Source: Perkinsus marinus ATCC 50983 | Lineage: Eukaryota; Perkinsozoa; Perkinsida; Perkinsidae | DNA: 64,000 nucleotides | Assembly (NCBI RefSeq): GCF_000006405.1 | Contig: NW_003208655.1 | Location: 372,001-436,000 of the forward strand | Direction: 5' to 3' | Part shown: positions 1-11,100 of the stretch, piece after piece | Layout of the letters: each line of letters opens with the position of its first letter | Position numbering within the stretch: position 1 is the stretch's first letter | Position numbers and translations under genes: made by a program | The notes under the pieces: generated by a model | Seen by the model: the letters and a program-made list of their open reading frames with translations, nothing else | The model's database searches: none | Told to the model about the DNA's origin: nothing

Positions 1-190
1 AAACATGCACCCAGCCGTGTCCGAATATGCCAGAGATTAGGCGACCTTTGGACAAGTCAACTCAGACACAGAGCTGTCAACGGCCTTTTCGACGAGGGAG
101 AGTGTCCAAAGACAGCCCTAGATCCCGCTCTGGACAGTTTGTCCGAACTTGATACTTGAGCCTCCTTTCGCCAACATTTCGCCACATCGC

Positions 191-357
191 CAGGATGATA
201 AATAAGATCAGAGGCTTTAGAATTTCCAAACCTAATGAAGAATTTTCCGTACCGCCTGGGGCTGAGGAAGCCTCGAGAGCCACGTCGTTCAAGGAAGGGT
301 TTTTTTCCTCAATTTGAGTAGCAGCACATGATCGATGCAACATGCAAACTCTTTGTG
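191..357. repeat. Dispersed repeat, copy 1 (partner at 6391-6560)
   Basis: About 165 bp are nearly identical to 6391-6560 in the same orientation, from CAGGATGA to CAAACTCTTT. Differences are scattered substitutions plus an indel at the T-run near 301. This copy is the body of the spliced-leader retrocopy. Confidence 0.85.
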
Positions 358-420
358 GGGTTGCGATGAGGACGACGGCGTCGACATTGGCTAACGCGAG
401 GCAGAGGAGAAGAAGGAAAA

Positions 421-441
421 CTTGAGCCAAGATGGCTACAG
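421..441 (-). other. Spliced-leader relic
   Basis: The minus strand reads CTGTAGCC, ATC, then TTGGCTCAAG. The dinoflagellate and perkinsid spliced leader is, from memory, DCCGTAGCC ATYTT GGCTCAAG, so about one base differs. It is not followed by the GT donor that a spliced-leader RNA gene would have. Instead it runs straight into transcript-like sequence, as expected when a trans-spliced mRNA is reverse-transcribed and inserted. Confidence 0.75.
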
Positions 442-451
442 TTAGTGACAA

Positions 452-1324
452 ATGAACTATAGCTACCTCGAAGTAATCATGCTCTAAGTTCCGCTACGTG
501 GCTGCGTACTACTAGATAAAGCGCACGCCCTAAACCCTTACAGCTTTCTCCCCCTTCGTGAGCGGCCATAACGTGAGGAGCTTAAGGGTCCGAACGCGGG
601 CACAAAACGGTCCGAACGTAGGCAAAGCTTGTAATGGGGGGATGAGCAAGTCTTACCGCGGGCCTCAGGCCCGCTTCTTCGTACTAGACGCCCAGACCCT
701 CCATCATGTGCTACGATCCCTGATAATCGAGCGATAGATAGGATATATTACTCGACTTGCGAGACACAAAGCGAGGTATATGTGTGTTACATATATACAT
801 CACAATGCTGTGAACAGAAGCTCAGTTGCATTGTTAATGATAAATTCAACATGTATAGGATCATGGATATCTGTATATCGTTCAAAGTCTGCTTTTCAGA
901 TGGAGATAGACTATCTCAGATAGTAGATGAGGCTATAATGGAAATTGACATGGTGCTTCAAATCGATATCAGGATTATATGATATAATGATATATAGATA
1001 TAATTTATATCTTTCAAACATATTTGCTGCAAAGTTCTACATCAAGCTGATCGTTAAAAATGATTTCGCGGCCCGGGCAGTGTCCCTTCATTGGGACCTG
1101 CCCGGGACGCATGCAACTTACATCTCCATTCTCAAATGTCTACATCCACATTCAGGCTGATGGCGCAATTATAATGTCTTACATGCTGTATAGAGGGTCA
1201 TTTTGGAGCATTGTATGTGATGGGCCGTCAATTTTTTGTCTCATGTGTGTCCTTATGATTGACCACTTCTCAACTCAGTTCATTTGACTTCGTGTTGATG
1301 ACTAGCAGCTGAGCTGCGAGTGAT
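452..1324. other. No gene seen
   Basis: Short frames exist (for example 782-982 and 1060-1287), but none has convincing codon bias, domain signature or splice-linked neighbours. The segment 1066-1105 contains GCCCGGGCAG with an inverted partner, a small hairpin. Nothing else is supportable. Confidence 0.4.
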
Positions 1325-1557
1325 CCTAGATTCTGTGAACTATAGAGTTGAGGAGCGTGGACGAGATTTGAGGGCTCATGTCAGCGATTGCTGAACTTTG
1401 GTGTCTCGAATATCATATCCATGGCTATTCTGATACAGTTCAAACATACACCTAGATTCTGTGAACTATAGAGTTGGGGAGCGTGGACGAGATTTGACCG
1501 TTCATGCCAGCGATTGCTGGACTTTGGTGTCTCGAATATCATATCCATGGCTATTCT
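1325..1557. repeat. Tandem duplication, 126-bp period, two copies
   Basis: The block beginning CCTAGATTCTGTGAACTATA at 1325 recurs at 1451, and both run through to CATATCCATGGCTATTCT. A few substitutions separate the copies. The minus-strand frame over the pair repeats the peptide RIAMDMIFETPK, which is a by-product of the duplication. Confidence 0.85.
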
Positions 1558-1745
1558 ATGGAATATCATATTCTGTTATAGTAGTTGTGGTCATGGTGGT
1601 CACGGCCTGTTACGACTAGCGTTGAAGTAGTGCTCGTCATATTGAAATAGCCGTAGTGGTGCGATCGCAGCAACAGTTGGTGTGGTAGCCGTACCTGCAA
1701 CTGTGGACTATATGTCATAGTTCTCAGTCATTGGTTCATCAACGT

Positions 1746-2535
1746 ATGCCCGGTCCGCTCGTTATCAAACTACGCTACCGCAAACAAGTCATCCGCAGGA
1801 GGGTGGAGTCGACAGAGTGCAATTCATACTCGCATGTATTGAACCTTATCACCGAGGCCTGGCCTGCCCTTGTAGAACAACAGTTCTCCGTACACTACGT
1901 CGACGATGATGGCGATAATTGATGTGCAATCTTTCGGGGATGCCGTTGCTTTAACCCGAGATGGAATGACAAGCCTGCAGCTCTTCGTAGAGGTGAGCCG
2001 CGCCTGCATTCGATACGTCACGTAGCCCACCTCGTCCTACGAAATCTTGTCAGACTCCTCAAGAAGCTGCCTCTCGCTGTACCCCTCTGAGCGCTAGCAG
2101 CGAACGCTCCACTGAATCCTCCATCGCTGACCTAAAGACTGATAATCCGCCGAAAGAGTGAGCCCACCACCATCGGATAACCAATGGCAACCTTTTGGTT
2201 TCAGGTGGTCTTTAAGGGCCCGCGTGACTACCACACCAGTTATCCGAGAATTTGAGCGCAACAACTTTAAAGGCAGCTACTTCACGGTCAATCTCACCAA
2301 AGTATCGGTGAGTTTAGATCAGCTCACCTCATCAATTAAACCAGCGGCCTCAGCTGGCTTGACTTCAAAACCCTGCTCAACTGAGCAGGTTGCGATAGTC
2401 TTCTCAGCTCTTCGAAGACACTGCGAACAGCTGGGGATCCATCATATGCCTACAACGATAGTTGGTGATTCTGCCGACACGTTTTCGAAAGCATATGAGG
2501 AAGTAAGCCGAGCACCTGTCGCGCAAAATATATAA
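1746..2535 (+). pseudogene. PB1-domain protein with apparent frameshift
   Basis: The first exon (1746-1992) opens MPGPLVIKLRYRK and continues to YVDDDGD, matching the PB1 fold: a basic cluster in the first strand (RYRK...RRR), a conserved W, then the acidic Y-x-D-x-DGD loop. Immediately after DGDN the frame hits TGA. One base over it continues as DVQSFGDAVALTRDG...LQLFVE, the expected last helix and strand of PB1. A one-base frameshift, real or from assembly, is therefore likely near 1918-1922. Exon 2 (2054-2157, starting TPQEAASRC) and exon 3 (2205-2535) join in phase through GT-AG introns of 61 and 47 nt. The C-terminal part beginning WSLRARVTTTP is not recognised. PB1 pairs scaffold proteins, as in autophagy receptors and kinases; the partner is unknown. 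Confidence 0.55.
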
Positions 2536-3005
2536 TAATTTTTACAATATCTTATATAATATTTTTTTATAATAATTTTTATGATAATTTTTGTGATAAT
2601 TTTTACAATATTTTTTATAATAATTTTTAATTATTGTAAAATTATTCTTCAACTTACTCCTATAATGTAGGTACTAATTTAAGAAAACTCAATATTCAAA
2701 TAAAACTCTAATTGAAGAATAAAAACGAATATAACCGGAATGGAAATTAAAACAACGAGTACATTTCTTTTCGAAAAGATCGGCATAAAAGTAACGTCAA
2801 ATACAGTTATGCTTCACATTTGTAAAATTGTCATAAAAATTAATGTAAAAAGCATTGTAAAAATTATTGTAAAAATTATGATGAAAATCATGATAAAAAA
2901 TATCACAAACATTATCATGAAAATTATAATAAAAAATATCATAAAAAAAGTTGTAAAAATTATTGAGAAAATAGTAATATTGTAAAATTATTTTACATAT
3001 TATTA
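2520..3005. repeat. AT-rich minisatellite arranged as imperfect inverted halves
   Basis: 2530-2640 is made of variants of ATAATTTTTATGATAATTTT. 2818-2990 is made of the complementary type (AAAATTATGATGAAAATCAT). The two halves could fold back on each other. The 81-residue Ile/Lys-rich frame at 2740-2985 is translated repeat, not a gene. Confidence 0.7.
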
Positions 3006-3867
3006 TTGAAATTTATTCCAAATTGAAAAATAGAAAAAATGTAACCGAAGCGTAAATCAAAGTAATAAGTACGTTCAGGATTATTGAGATTACATTAACG
3101 TTAAATATAGTTATACTTCAGATTTATAACCAGTTAAATCCCGTCGGGCTAACAGCCCAATTTAAGTGGCCCCTCAATCAACATCTCGAATATCGGCTGT
3201 ATTGTTGGGTCCATATGTACCGCCGGGTTGTGGCCCATGCGAGCTCATATATAAATGTTGAAAGCGAAGGAACACGCGAGAACGCTAAGACGAAGAAGGG
3301 AGTAACTTGTGATTCCGCCTTACATGGATTACATGGAATCCTTCGATCTGCATGGTGGCACTTCCGATTGTATAGTACGAGCGAGTAGGCAGTCATATAC
3401 AGAGAGGTCAAAAGGTTGCTTGTGAGACATGAGCCATACAATTTTGACAAACTCAACACAGCTGTTACAGATCAAAAACACAGCTCGACCCGCCCAATAG
3501 GGACTTCATACGGAGTGGGGTTGCCATGTCGTTCTTACCCGAATGGCGAAACTTCGTTATTACCACACGGAGAAGACGGTCACTATTTGAGTATCTGCCG
3601 AAAATATTGTAGTTTGTATTCTGAGCGTATTCTACTATTCCAATAATAGAAACAGCCGAATAATTGGAAAAGAGTTAGTCCTCAAGCTCTTAGTCCTCAA
3701 GACTTTCATCTACGACGTCGACAGGAGAAGCACGGTCATCATTTTCCTGCGATGCTTCTGATCCGCAGCAACAGCGGCTTCGACAGCCAGACGACGTTCG
3801 CGAACCGCTGGTGGTTCTAACCCCCGGAATACCTGTCGCAATAATAATGAACAATTCATAATGCCAT
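3006..3867. other. No gene seen
   Basis: Frames of 76-93 residues on both strands lack recognisable motifs or consistent splice partners. CTCAAG CTCTTAGTCCTCAAG near 3680 is a short local duplication. Nothing else stands out. Confidence 0.35.
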
Positions 3868-4164
3868 CTACATTACAGAACCCGCCAATCCGCCTCGATC
3901 AACGCCTTGATTTCTTTCATTCTGTTGTTGTGATCGCTGCTGTTGGTGCGCTAACTGTTGCTGTCGCTGCTGCTGCTGCTGTTCTCGCTGTTGCTGCCGT
4001 TGTAACTCTTGTTCCACCTGTTGCTGTTGTTGTTGCTGCTGCTGCATCAGTTGCTGTTGTAGTTGTTGTAATTGCAGCATTTGTTGTTGCATTTGTTGTA
4101 TTAGGTCGTTTTGTGGTTGTTGCTGTTGTGGTGGTGGTGCATTATTAACCTGGAAGCAGGGCAT
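3868..4164 (-). CDS. Polyglutamine ORF, possible exon of a Q-rich protein
   Basis: A 98-residue frame begins MPCFQVNNAPPPQ and is then about half glutamine, with several uninterrupted Q runs broken by Leu, Met and Arg. It ends GLAGSVM. Q-rich tracts of this type are common in protist transcription and RNA-binding proteins. The CAG/CAA mixture (CTG/TTG on the plus strand) could also be a plain trinucleotide expansion. No flanking exon could be joined with confidence. Confidence 0.3.
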   Translation of the reverse strand: MPCFQVNNAPPPQQQQPQNDLIQQMQQQMLQLQQLQQQLMQQQQQQQQQVEQELQRQQQREQQQQQRQQQLAHQQQRSQQQNERNQGVDRGGLAGSVM

Positions 4165-4481
4165 TATTTAATAAGAGTCACGCCGCGTGACTCACGCGCA
4201 TGCAGTGCACGAAGGATATTGATACATTACCGGCTGTACTGCGATACGGTGACCGTATTACGGTCACGATTTCCTTGGTTGGCAACTTGCTGTACTAGGG
4301 CATGTGAAAAAACAATGATACGTCGAAATAAGCGTCCGACTCGTGCATACTTGGTTGATTGACATTTTGTCATTGTGGGCCCTGGATCCGTGCTGCTCTA
4401 ATACTGAGGTCATTAGCATTTCGGACAACACGTCTCAATCTGCAACCAAAATACCTCATTGAGAAATTTAAATGTCTCACC

Positions 4482-5241
4482 TCATGGCCTTGTATTGTAT
4501 GACCTCGGGAGTGGTATTGAACCGTCGCCGAGAGCAGACATGCAGTTTTGACTCAGTGATAGCTCCCTGCTCATCAGCACTGCTGATTCAGCAGTTGCAG
4601 CCACTCTCCCTGGTTTTACCCAGGCCGTAGCGACCCATCCACCGTGACTATTAACGTAGGCTAACATCTCCCTAATCTCCGGTCGTATTGCCAACCCACT
4701 CCACTGGCAAGTCTCCTACAAAAAAACGAATTGAAATACTTACGACAAAAACGATCTCACCAAAGTTGCTGCGTCGTCTACGAAATAGACTGTTAGCTGA
4801 TGCGAGGATATCGTGACGGAGCGGTTCAGGGTGGGAGTCTCGAGGACGAACTGCACCACCCATTTACTCTTCGTCGGATCCGTCGCGACACAGCCACAGC
4901 GTTTAAAAGGTGGACCTTGTGCATCGCACAAGGGACCAAAGCAGCAGTCCTCTATAACAGTCGCCCTCAGCAAGTTGACGGATTCCACGCGAAAGTTATA
5001 AACTATAACGAGTAGAGCTCTCTATTCCACGTGGTATATCCGTCAAGACCTCATCGACCGCAATAGGAATCAACCTATCGGGCAAAGACAGCAACTTGAG
5101 ACCGTTTTCCAATCGACCAACTGTCGATGGTTCGATCAAAGCTGCTGTGGACCCTGGAAAGAGGTCACCAACAAATTTGAAAAGGTCGTCACTCTGGCTA
5201 CTACTGTAACTGATGACCACCCCCTGAAGAAATCTTAACAC
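4482..5241 (-). CDS. Hypothetical protein, multi-exon, not recognised
   Basis: Three minus-strand blocks look coding. 5241-4996 has LFKFVGDLFPGSTAALIEP and alternating hydrophobic residues. 4988-4740 has a Cys-rich patch (CCFGPLCDAQGPPFKRCGC) followed by KWVVQFVLETP. About 4709-4482 ends LPRSYNTRP. A 28-nt candidate intron (GTAAGTATTTC to TTTTTTTGTAG) separates the last two. The joining frames are not fully consistent, so a decayed gene is possible. The Cys pattern could bind zinc, but I cannot name the family. Confidence 0.35.
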
Positions 5242-6390
5242 TACTTCAGCACTACTATCGGAGCACTATTACAGGTTCTCCGCTGAGGACGTCATAGCAC
5301 AGCAACCATCTATGGTAGGATTGCTCAGCCATAATCCTCTTGTTCTCCAATGAGTAATATAGAGACATTTCCGAATTCCAACTCGCTGTTATTCTTCCCA
5401 TTCTTCAACCACGTAGATGCGAGGGAGAGCCCGCCGAGTATAGTATTATGTAGGCAAGCTACTTCGTCGAGAATTAGGACCCAATTGTCTTGTATTGTCA
5501 TTGTCGGATTCCCGTAGCACGTAACTTGAGTGCAGGACCGCGGAAGAACTCGAGGTTATCGAGGGTCAACAAACGAACTTCACACAATCCTGCAATACGA
5601 TTCACTTCATTCGATTAAAACGGAACAAAAGTTCTCCTCACACTGTGAGGCTCACAGTTAAGTCGGGCTATTTCGGAGCCTTCGAATTCTCGTAGTGGTC
5701 CAATGAGCTTCATACCTGGGAGAGTCTTGGAAACTGCCTCCGGATGGCTAGACGACATGCAATCTGCGAGTCACCCATGGGAGTTTTGCTTCATATGCGA
5801 TGATTTACTGAACACAGACTCCCCAGCATGTTCCCGTGATAGCACCGAGAAACAGCTAACCGATGCGTAACGCATCATGCGTTTCCGATACGGTGTTGAT
5901 CCATTGGAACATCGGAAACTGAACGATTTCACGTTTTCAGGTCATTAACAGTGCGAGAGGCTCTCGCCGAGAGCCTGGGGAATAATGTGCTGTTCAACGA
6001 ATAATGGATCATCCAAAGTGGACCAGTCCCTTTTACACATTTACACATTCAGACGCATTCTCCCGCTCAAGGTTATTAACTCCCTCTAACGGCTCGTAGT
6101 AGCAAATTGCTACTAGCAATGCTAACGTCATAGTGTCAGATGGATGACGAGAACGAAAACCCGCTTGGAGAGAGTGTGAGGACTTGAAGTGTTAGACTTT
6201 CCTAGTCAACTCATTAGCTATCGCAACTCAATGTTGCACACGACTTCGGAGTTCTTGACTAACATAATCGGTGTTGTCAATAGTAGGTGGAGAAGCAAAC
6301 TCCAGGAGCCTATTTCATAGGATACCTTAGATCAGAGCGCTCATGAAACTCGAAACTTTCTGATGTAAGGCGTCCTATGAAATAGGTTCC
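5242..6390. other. No gene seen
   Basis: No frame of useful length or quality is present on either strand. Small direct and inverted words occur (for example GCATCATGCG near 5870), but nothing supportable as a feature. Confidence 0.35.
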
Positions 6391-6560
6391 AGGATGAAAA
6401 ATAAGATCAGAGGCTTTAGAATTTCCAAACCTAATGAAGAACTTTTCGTACCGCCTGAGGCTGAGGAAGCCTCGAGAACCACGTCGTTCAAGGAAGGGGG
6501 CCCTATTTTACTCAATTTGAGTAGCAGCACATGATTGATGCAACATGCAAACTCTTTCAT
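6391..6560 (-). pseudogene. Diverged copy of the 191-357 retrocopy body
   Basis: On the minus strand the frame KEFACCINHVLLLKL followed by PSLNDVVLEASSASGG corresponds to the retrocopy at 77-441, and it stays open across the point where that copy is shifted. There is no spliced leader upstream (6561-6600). It may be part of the parental exon, a second truncated retrocopy or a duplication. Confidence 0.55.
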
Positions 6561-8132
6561 AGAACAGGCCGGCTGGGAGGTGACATCTCCACCAGCCGAT
6601 AAGTGGTGGACATTAAAACTTGCATTCCATTCATCAAGGGCCCTAGTTTAAGAAGTAGGGGAGAAAATTTAAAATCTGAGGACAGCATCAAAATTTACGG
6701 TAGGCAATTAGAGGACAGCGCTCACGAAGTCCGAGTTCGATCCGCAGCAAGGGCAATTCTCCTATTAAAATTACCGCGCGCCACGAAATTGCAAAGTGTG
6801 CAAATTGACGTGCTGGAGGTATCGGCAGATTCGCAGTAAACAAGGACCTTCCGGGAGTGGTATGGCCATGTTGGGATTCCCTCTAAAATATAAACTATTT
6901 TCGGCTGTTGCAGTTTAAACAAAATAGTGTTGCAGTTCACACAACGTAGCACCCCGCACGGACCTGCTGAGTTTCAGACTTGAGACCTTGAGATTGCGAG
7001 GCGTGAATACTAACTAGTAGACTAATGTCTACTACATTGGTTTTTTGTTTATACGAAGTCATCAGGTTCCACTGTGATGACCGGCTCTACTGACCTATAT
7101 AATGTTCGGAGTATATGACTCAATATGAGTGAGGTCGGATACTCTCTGCCTGCCATCGACCCAAATCCACGAATGCTGATGGCAACTCCTACACTACCGC
7201 GATACGCAATGCTCAATAATAGTATCTGCATGTTCATCAATGGCACAACTGTTAAAATTCATTCTATCAAGATTTGAACTCGGATTACCGGAACGATATA
7301 CTGGAAGACTAACCGGTCGACTATATCACTTGTACAAACTCGAAATTCTCTGTTAGAGTCGCCGGATTTTCAGAATAAGCTGTATCTACTTGTAATCACT
7401 CGAGTGTCGGCCCCGAGTCCAGATCAGAGGCGAGAGAAGGTTCCATTAAGTTTCGCCTAATGGTGATAGCACTTTGTTGTTTCCAACGAAAGTGTACATT
7501 TGCGTTAGTAGTAGTCTAGAGGTGTAGCAGACGTTGAATCTCGTGGCGAGTGACGGAGCGTGCCTCAAAGTAGTTTTGAGGACAATCAGTATGGACGGCG
7601 GACCAAGAAGCGACGCACAGCAGCAGCAAAAAGAAGAGGTTATAATGGGGAGGGGGTTTTCTGTGCTGCATTTGGTGATGCCGGGGTATTTATATAGAAT
7701 AGATAGTATTATATACTCGGTAGTGCTACAGTAACTTTATCATATCTATTACTTATATTGTTTTTAAATGAGGCATTTTGATGGTTCACTATGGATAACG
7801 AACCTCCACTGAGTGGCTTCAAGTAAAGCGCATCGGAAAATCAAGAAAAGCGATGGCATCACTGATAAGGAAATCTAAGCTGGTTACAGCACGTACAGCT
7901 GAGTCTCTGACCGCGGAGTCCTTGTGGTTGGAGTATCATGGTTGTGTTAGATGCAGCGTCCTCGAGCTAATGGTAGAGTGAGAGCTTGGACGGTCGAAGA
8001 TGTTAGACGACTCTTCACCGGCGATGCAGCTAAGGAGGCTAGTGAGGCCCCGAAGCAAGGGAATCGAAAGGGTAGGAAGCCTCTCGGGAGCTAACGTGTC
8101 ACAATTCAATAGGTGTTGGTCGTGGGGCTGCG
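6561..8132. other. Intergenic region with an intron-type GC core
   Basis: 6767-6790 contains the recurrent core ACCGCGCGCCACGAAATT, and 6730-6750 has a tRNA B-box-like GAGTTCGATCC. A 66-residue frame at 7534-7734 contains a short Q run but no recognisable domain. 7936-8132 probably includes the 5' leader of the UBR gene, with a possible trans-splice acceptor AATTCAATAG ending at 8112. Confidence 0.35.
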
Positions 8133-11100
8133 ATGAAGCGGAACTCTTTAGTAAGTCACTCAAGCATGGGTTATGATAGCTGTGCTATCAGTCGACTACT
8201 TTGAAAGTAGAGGAGGCGGTGCCTGAGCTGATAACGGGGTCACAGAGGGACGTGTCTCTGGCGATAGGAAGACTGGATAGACTCGTGAGCACTCTGGGTT
8301 GGGTTGGAGGATGGGAGGTCCTTGCTCAAGGTTTTCGGGCCTGGTCGATCGCCGGCCGAGTTGGGCGCAGAAGAAGTCGTGGGAGTTTGTCCTGTCACGT
8401 GGGGTAAGGGAAGATTATTGTTATTCTTCAGAAAGGAGTGGTATAAATTTAGGTACTGGAGGGATTGCCTTTCGGTGTCTTGATTGTGAGCTGGACTCGA
8501 ATTGTGTTGTCTGTCCGGACTGCTTTTATGGAGGCAATCATGAAGGACATCATGTGAAGTTGATAAGTAGAGTGTGACGGTAGGGGTGGTGGGGAGTAGG
8601 CGTTGGTGTGGTATAGGGACCGTTGGTGGATGCTGCGACTGCGGCGATGAGGCGAGCTGGAGGAAGAGCGGGTTCTGTTCAAAGCACCAGGTGGGATTCG
8701 AACCAGGGCGGGGGGGCTAGCGAACCGCCGCTCTTCCCATTTGGCTAGGGTCTCGCTAAAGAAGACGATAGTAGAGCAGCCTTCGAGGCCATGCCTCGGG
8801 AACAGCAGAAAAGAATGTAGTATATTGGGGTCAACTTCATCAGGGTTGCCTAGCTCTTCGTAAACTGAACTTTATATTCCGCTGCTGTTGCTACTAAACT
8901 TATCTAAACTATCTGATATGCTCGGAGCTCTTATGGTTCTGCCCGTTCCTCTTTAGTGAAGCGTGCGTCCCTGCAGTGCTGAGGTTCTTGATACGTCTTC
9001 TGCAGAGGAGGCCGGTCGATGTGATGGTTGTGAGGGGCATCACAGCTTGGCTGCTACGTCAAGCAAAGGTCGGTATCGCTCTCGCTGCGTTCGCAGGCAT
9101 TCATGTAGGCGTCTCTGGGCTTCCGTTACTTTATCACTGAGAGGCTGTCGAGGCCGATAGAGTCCAGGGGCTCTGCTGCTAGTGAGTTCTCATGGAGTAG
9201 GTGGGGGTCTACTACCGCATGTCAGGTCTGCTGAATGATATGGTGATGGCATTCAACGAAATGGCTAAGGAGAAGTTAGTGCGTAAAGTCGGGGATGAGT
9301 TCAAGCAGGTAGTAGTAGAGAATAGTGATGGGCGTGGAAGTAGTGGTCTCAGACGAGCTCAGAGGCGGTCGAGTCGGGTGGACTGCCCCTGACGGCTTTA
9401 CGGTTTGGTGATGAGGATGATGATGAGGACGATGAGGATATGGAAGGTCTTGAGGACATAGACGGGCTCGAGGACATGGACGGTAAGCGGATGATGAGCT
9501 CAGTATAGGGGGAGGGGGCTTGGCTGTTGTGAAGGGTGTGGGGAAATAGTATACACAGGGACAACCACGTGTGTTGGTGACGATGTGTTAAATCTGAGGA
9601 GATTCGGGAAAATTTTGGTTGGTTTCTGTACACTTCTGCCTTGGTTCGTATTCGAGCTCCTATGAGTAGTGAGGTCAGCTGAATAGAGGGAACACATATT
9701 CCAACGCTGGTTGTGATCTCCGGCTGTTGTGGTAGATTTCTTGGCGATGCTGCCTGAAACTGGTGACGAGCGAGTCGTTGCTGCTTTGGAGGCTGCTATG
9801 GCTGCGGGAGGAGAGCATGGCGTGGCGGGGAATGCAAACGAGAATTTGGGTTAGTGGGGAGAGCTGTGGACTGTCACGCTGATGTCCAGAGTTCAATGCT
9901 TGGCCTTGGCATATTTTACATCTTATCAGAGCACGCGCCCGACTCTGCCACCGACGATGCAGAGGAAGCCGATGGAGTTGAGGAGGAGGACGGGGAACCA
10001 CTGCGGCAAGAGGTTGATGGAGATGTCCTCATGCGGACTATGGAGGACCTACTCTCACAACAGAGGGACTCATTTGCTATGAATCCATTCAAGAGAGTAA
10101 ACCCCCTTTTCCTCCTCTCCAGTGGACGCTGATCTCCCTCGACAGGTCCTCCAAGCGGTTAACGACTTCATCCTGATGATGTCTCAACTCTCCCCCACCT
10201 TCAAGCTGCAATTTACTCGAGTCTTCATGCGGCACTATGACGAGATTTCTAGGTAGCACCTGCACTTGCCGGGCTCCTCCTCTGTCGCGAGGCCTGATGA
10301 TGATGATCATCAGTTTTAACGTGGAGCAGTACCAAGCCATGGGGACATCCAGCTCGAGTGCTCAGAGTGCGCAAGAGGACGAGGAGGCCCCACCGGCAGA
10401 CATTGCAGGGATGTCGGTCCAGCTGCTGACGATACCCGAGATATGCCTGGCTCTGATGAGGCCCCGGGGGATAGGGCCAGATAAGGGCAATTTGTTGGAG
10501 GTGAATGCAGTGGCGTTGGAGGAGTTGTGGAGTGATGCTTTGGGACCGTTTAGATTCTCTTTGATCGTCTTCACTCGCTGTTCGAGGGGATTTATAATCA
10601 CCAGAATCGGACGCTGGAGTTGTCAGTGCTGATGGGTTCTGGTCCAAGAGAATTGGATATGACCATATGGCGGGTGACGCATGACATCAGCTATGTGGGT
10701 GCAGCCTTCCTCTGTGTGCGTGGCAGAGACGCTTTTTCATAGGTGCTCTACCACCCCCAGCTCTGTGAGGTGTTCCTACGCAGTCCACAGCTGCAGCGAC
10801 AGCTTCTGGCCAGTGCGTCGTTGATGAGCTTTATGAACCCGCAGGAGAGGGCGTTGCTTGAACACGTTACTTATGAAAACAAGTAGGGGCATTCACGAGG
10901 TGCTTTCGATCGGATATGTGTGCTGGTCAGGGCGTGGCGGACAGCATTCAAGTTGGAGGGCGGTCTGGCGTCTACCTTGCGGAGTCTGGGCTCGTATTGC
11001 TCGAGTCCTGAGAGAAGCATAGATTCTCTCATGGGCTTTTATAAGGAGCTCGTGAGCGCTATCATGAACCGGTATAGTGAGGAAGTATCTACGCCTCTCA

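Larger units (their letters stand above)
77..441 (-). pseudogene. Retrocopy of a trans-spliced mRNA (spliced-leader relic at its 5' end)
   Basis: Read on the minus strand, the segment starts with a spliced-leader-like sequence (441-421), then a short pyrimidine-rich leader, then an ATG at about 407 opening a frame that begins MSTPSSSSQPHKEF. That frame continues through a Cys-Cys and a Leu-rich stretch and breaks at a homopolymer run near 301-308. The related copy at 6391-6560 reads through that point, so a one-base slip is likely. After the slip the frame is rich in Ser, Leu and Glu, has a short hydrophobic segment (LKPLILFIIL) and ends near 77. A 124-residue frame with a signal-peptide-like start also spans the region, but its first residues are translated from the leader itself, so I do not believe that start. 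No poly(A) remnant can be seen because the window begins just beyond. The protein is not recognised. I infer a processed pseudogene or retrogene. Confidence 0.6.

Noticed and set aside
421-441. Spliced-leader RNA gene
   Set aside because: No GT donor follows the leader-like sequence, and no short RNA body with an Sm site was seen.
421-451. Secreted-protein start with a signal peptide at 451
   Set aside because: The first residues are translated from the spliced-leader relic, so the apparent signal peptide is probably accidental.
2740-2985. 81-residue Ile/Lys-rich protein
   Set aside because: It consists wholly of the AT-rich repeat unit.
3861-4148. 95-residue Val/Ala-rich plus-strand protein
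   Set aside because: It is the antisense reading of the polyglutamine repeat.
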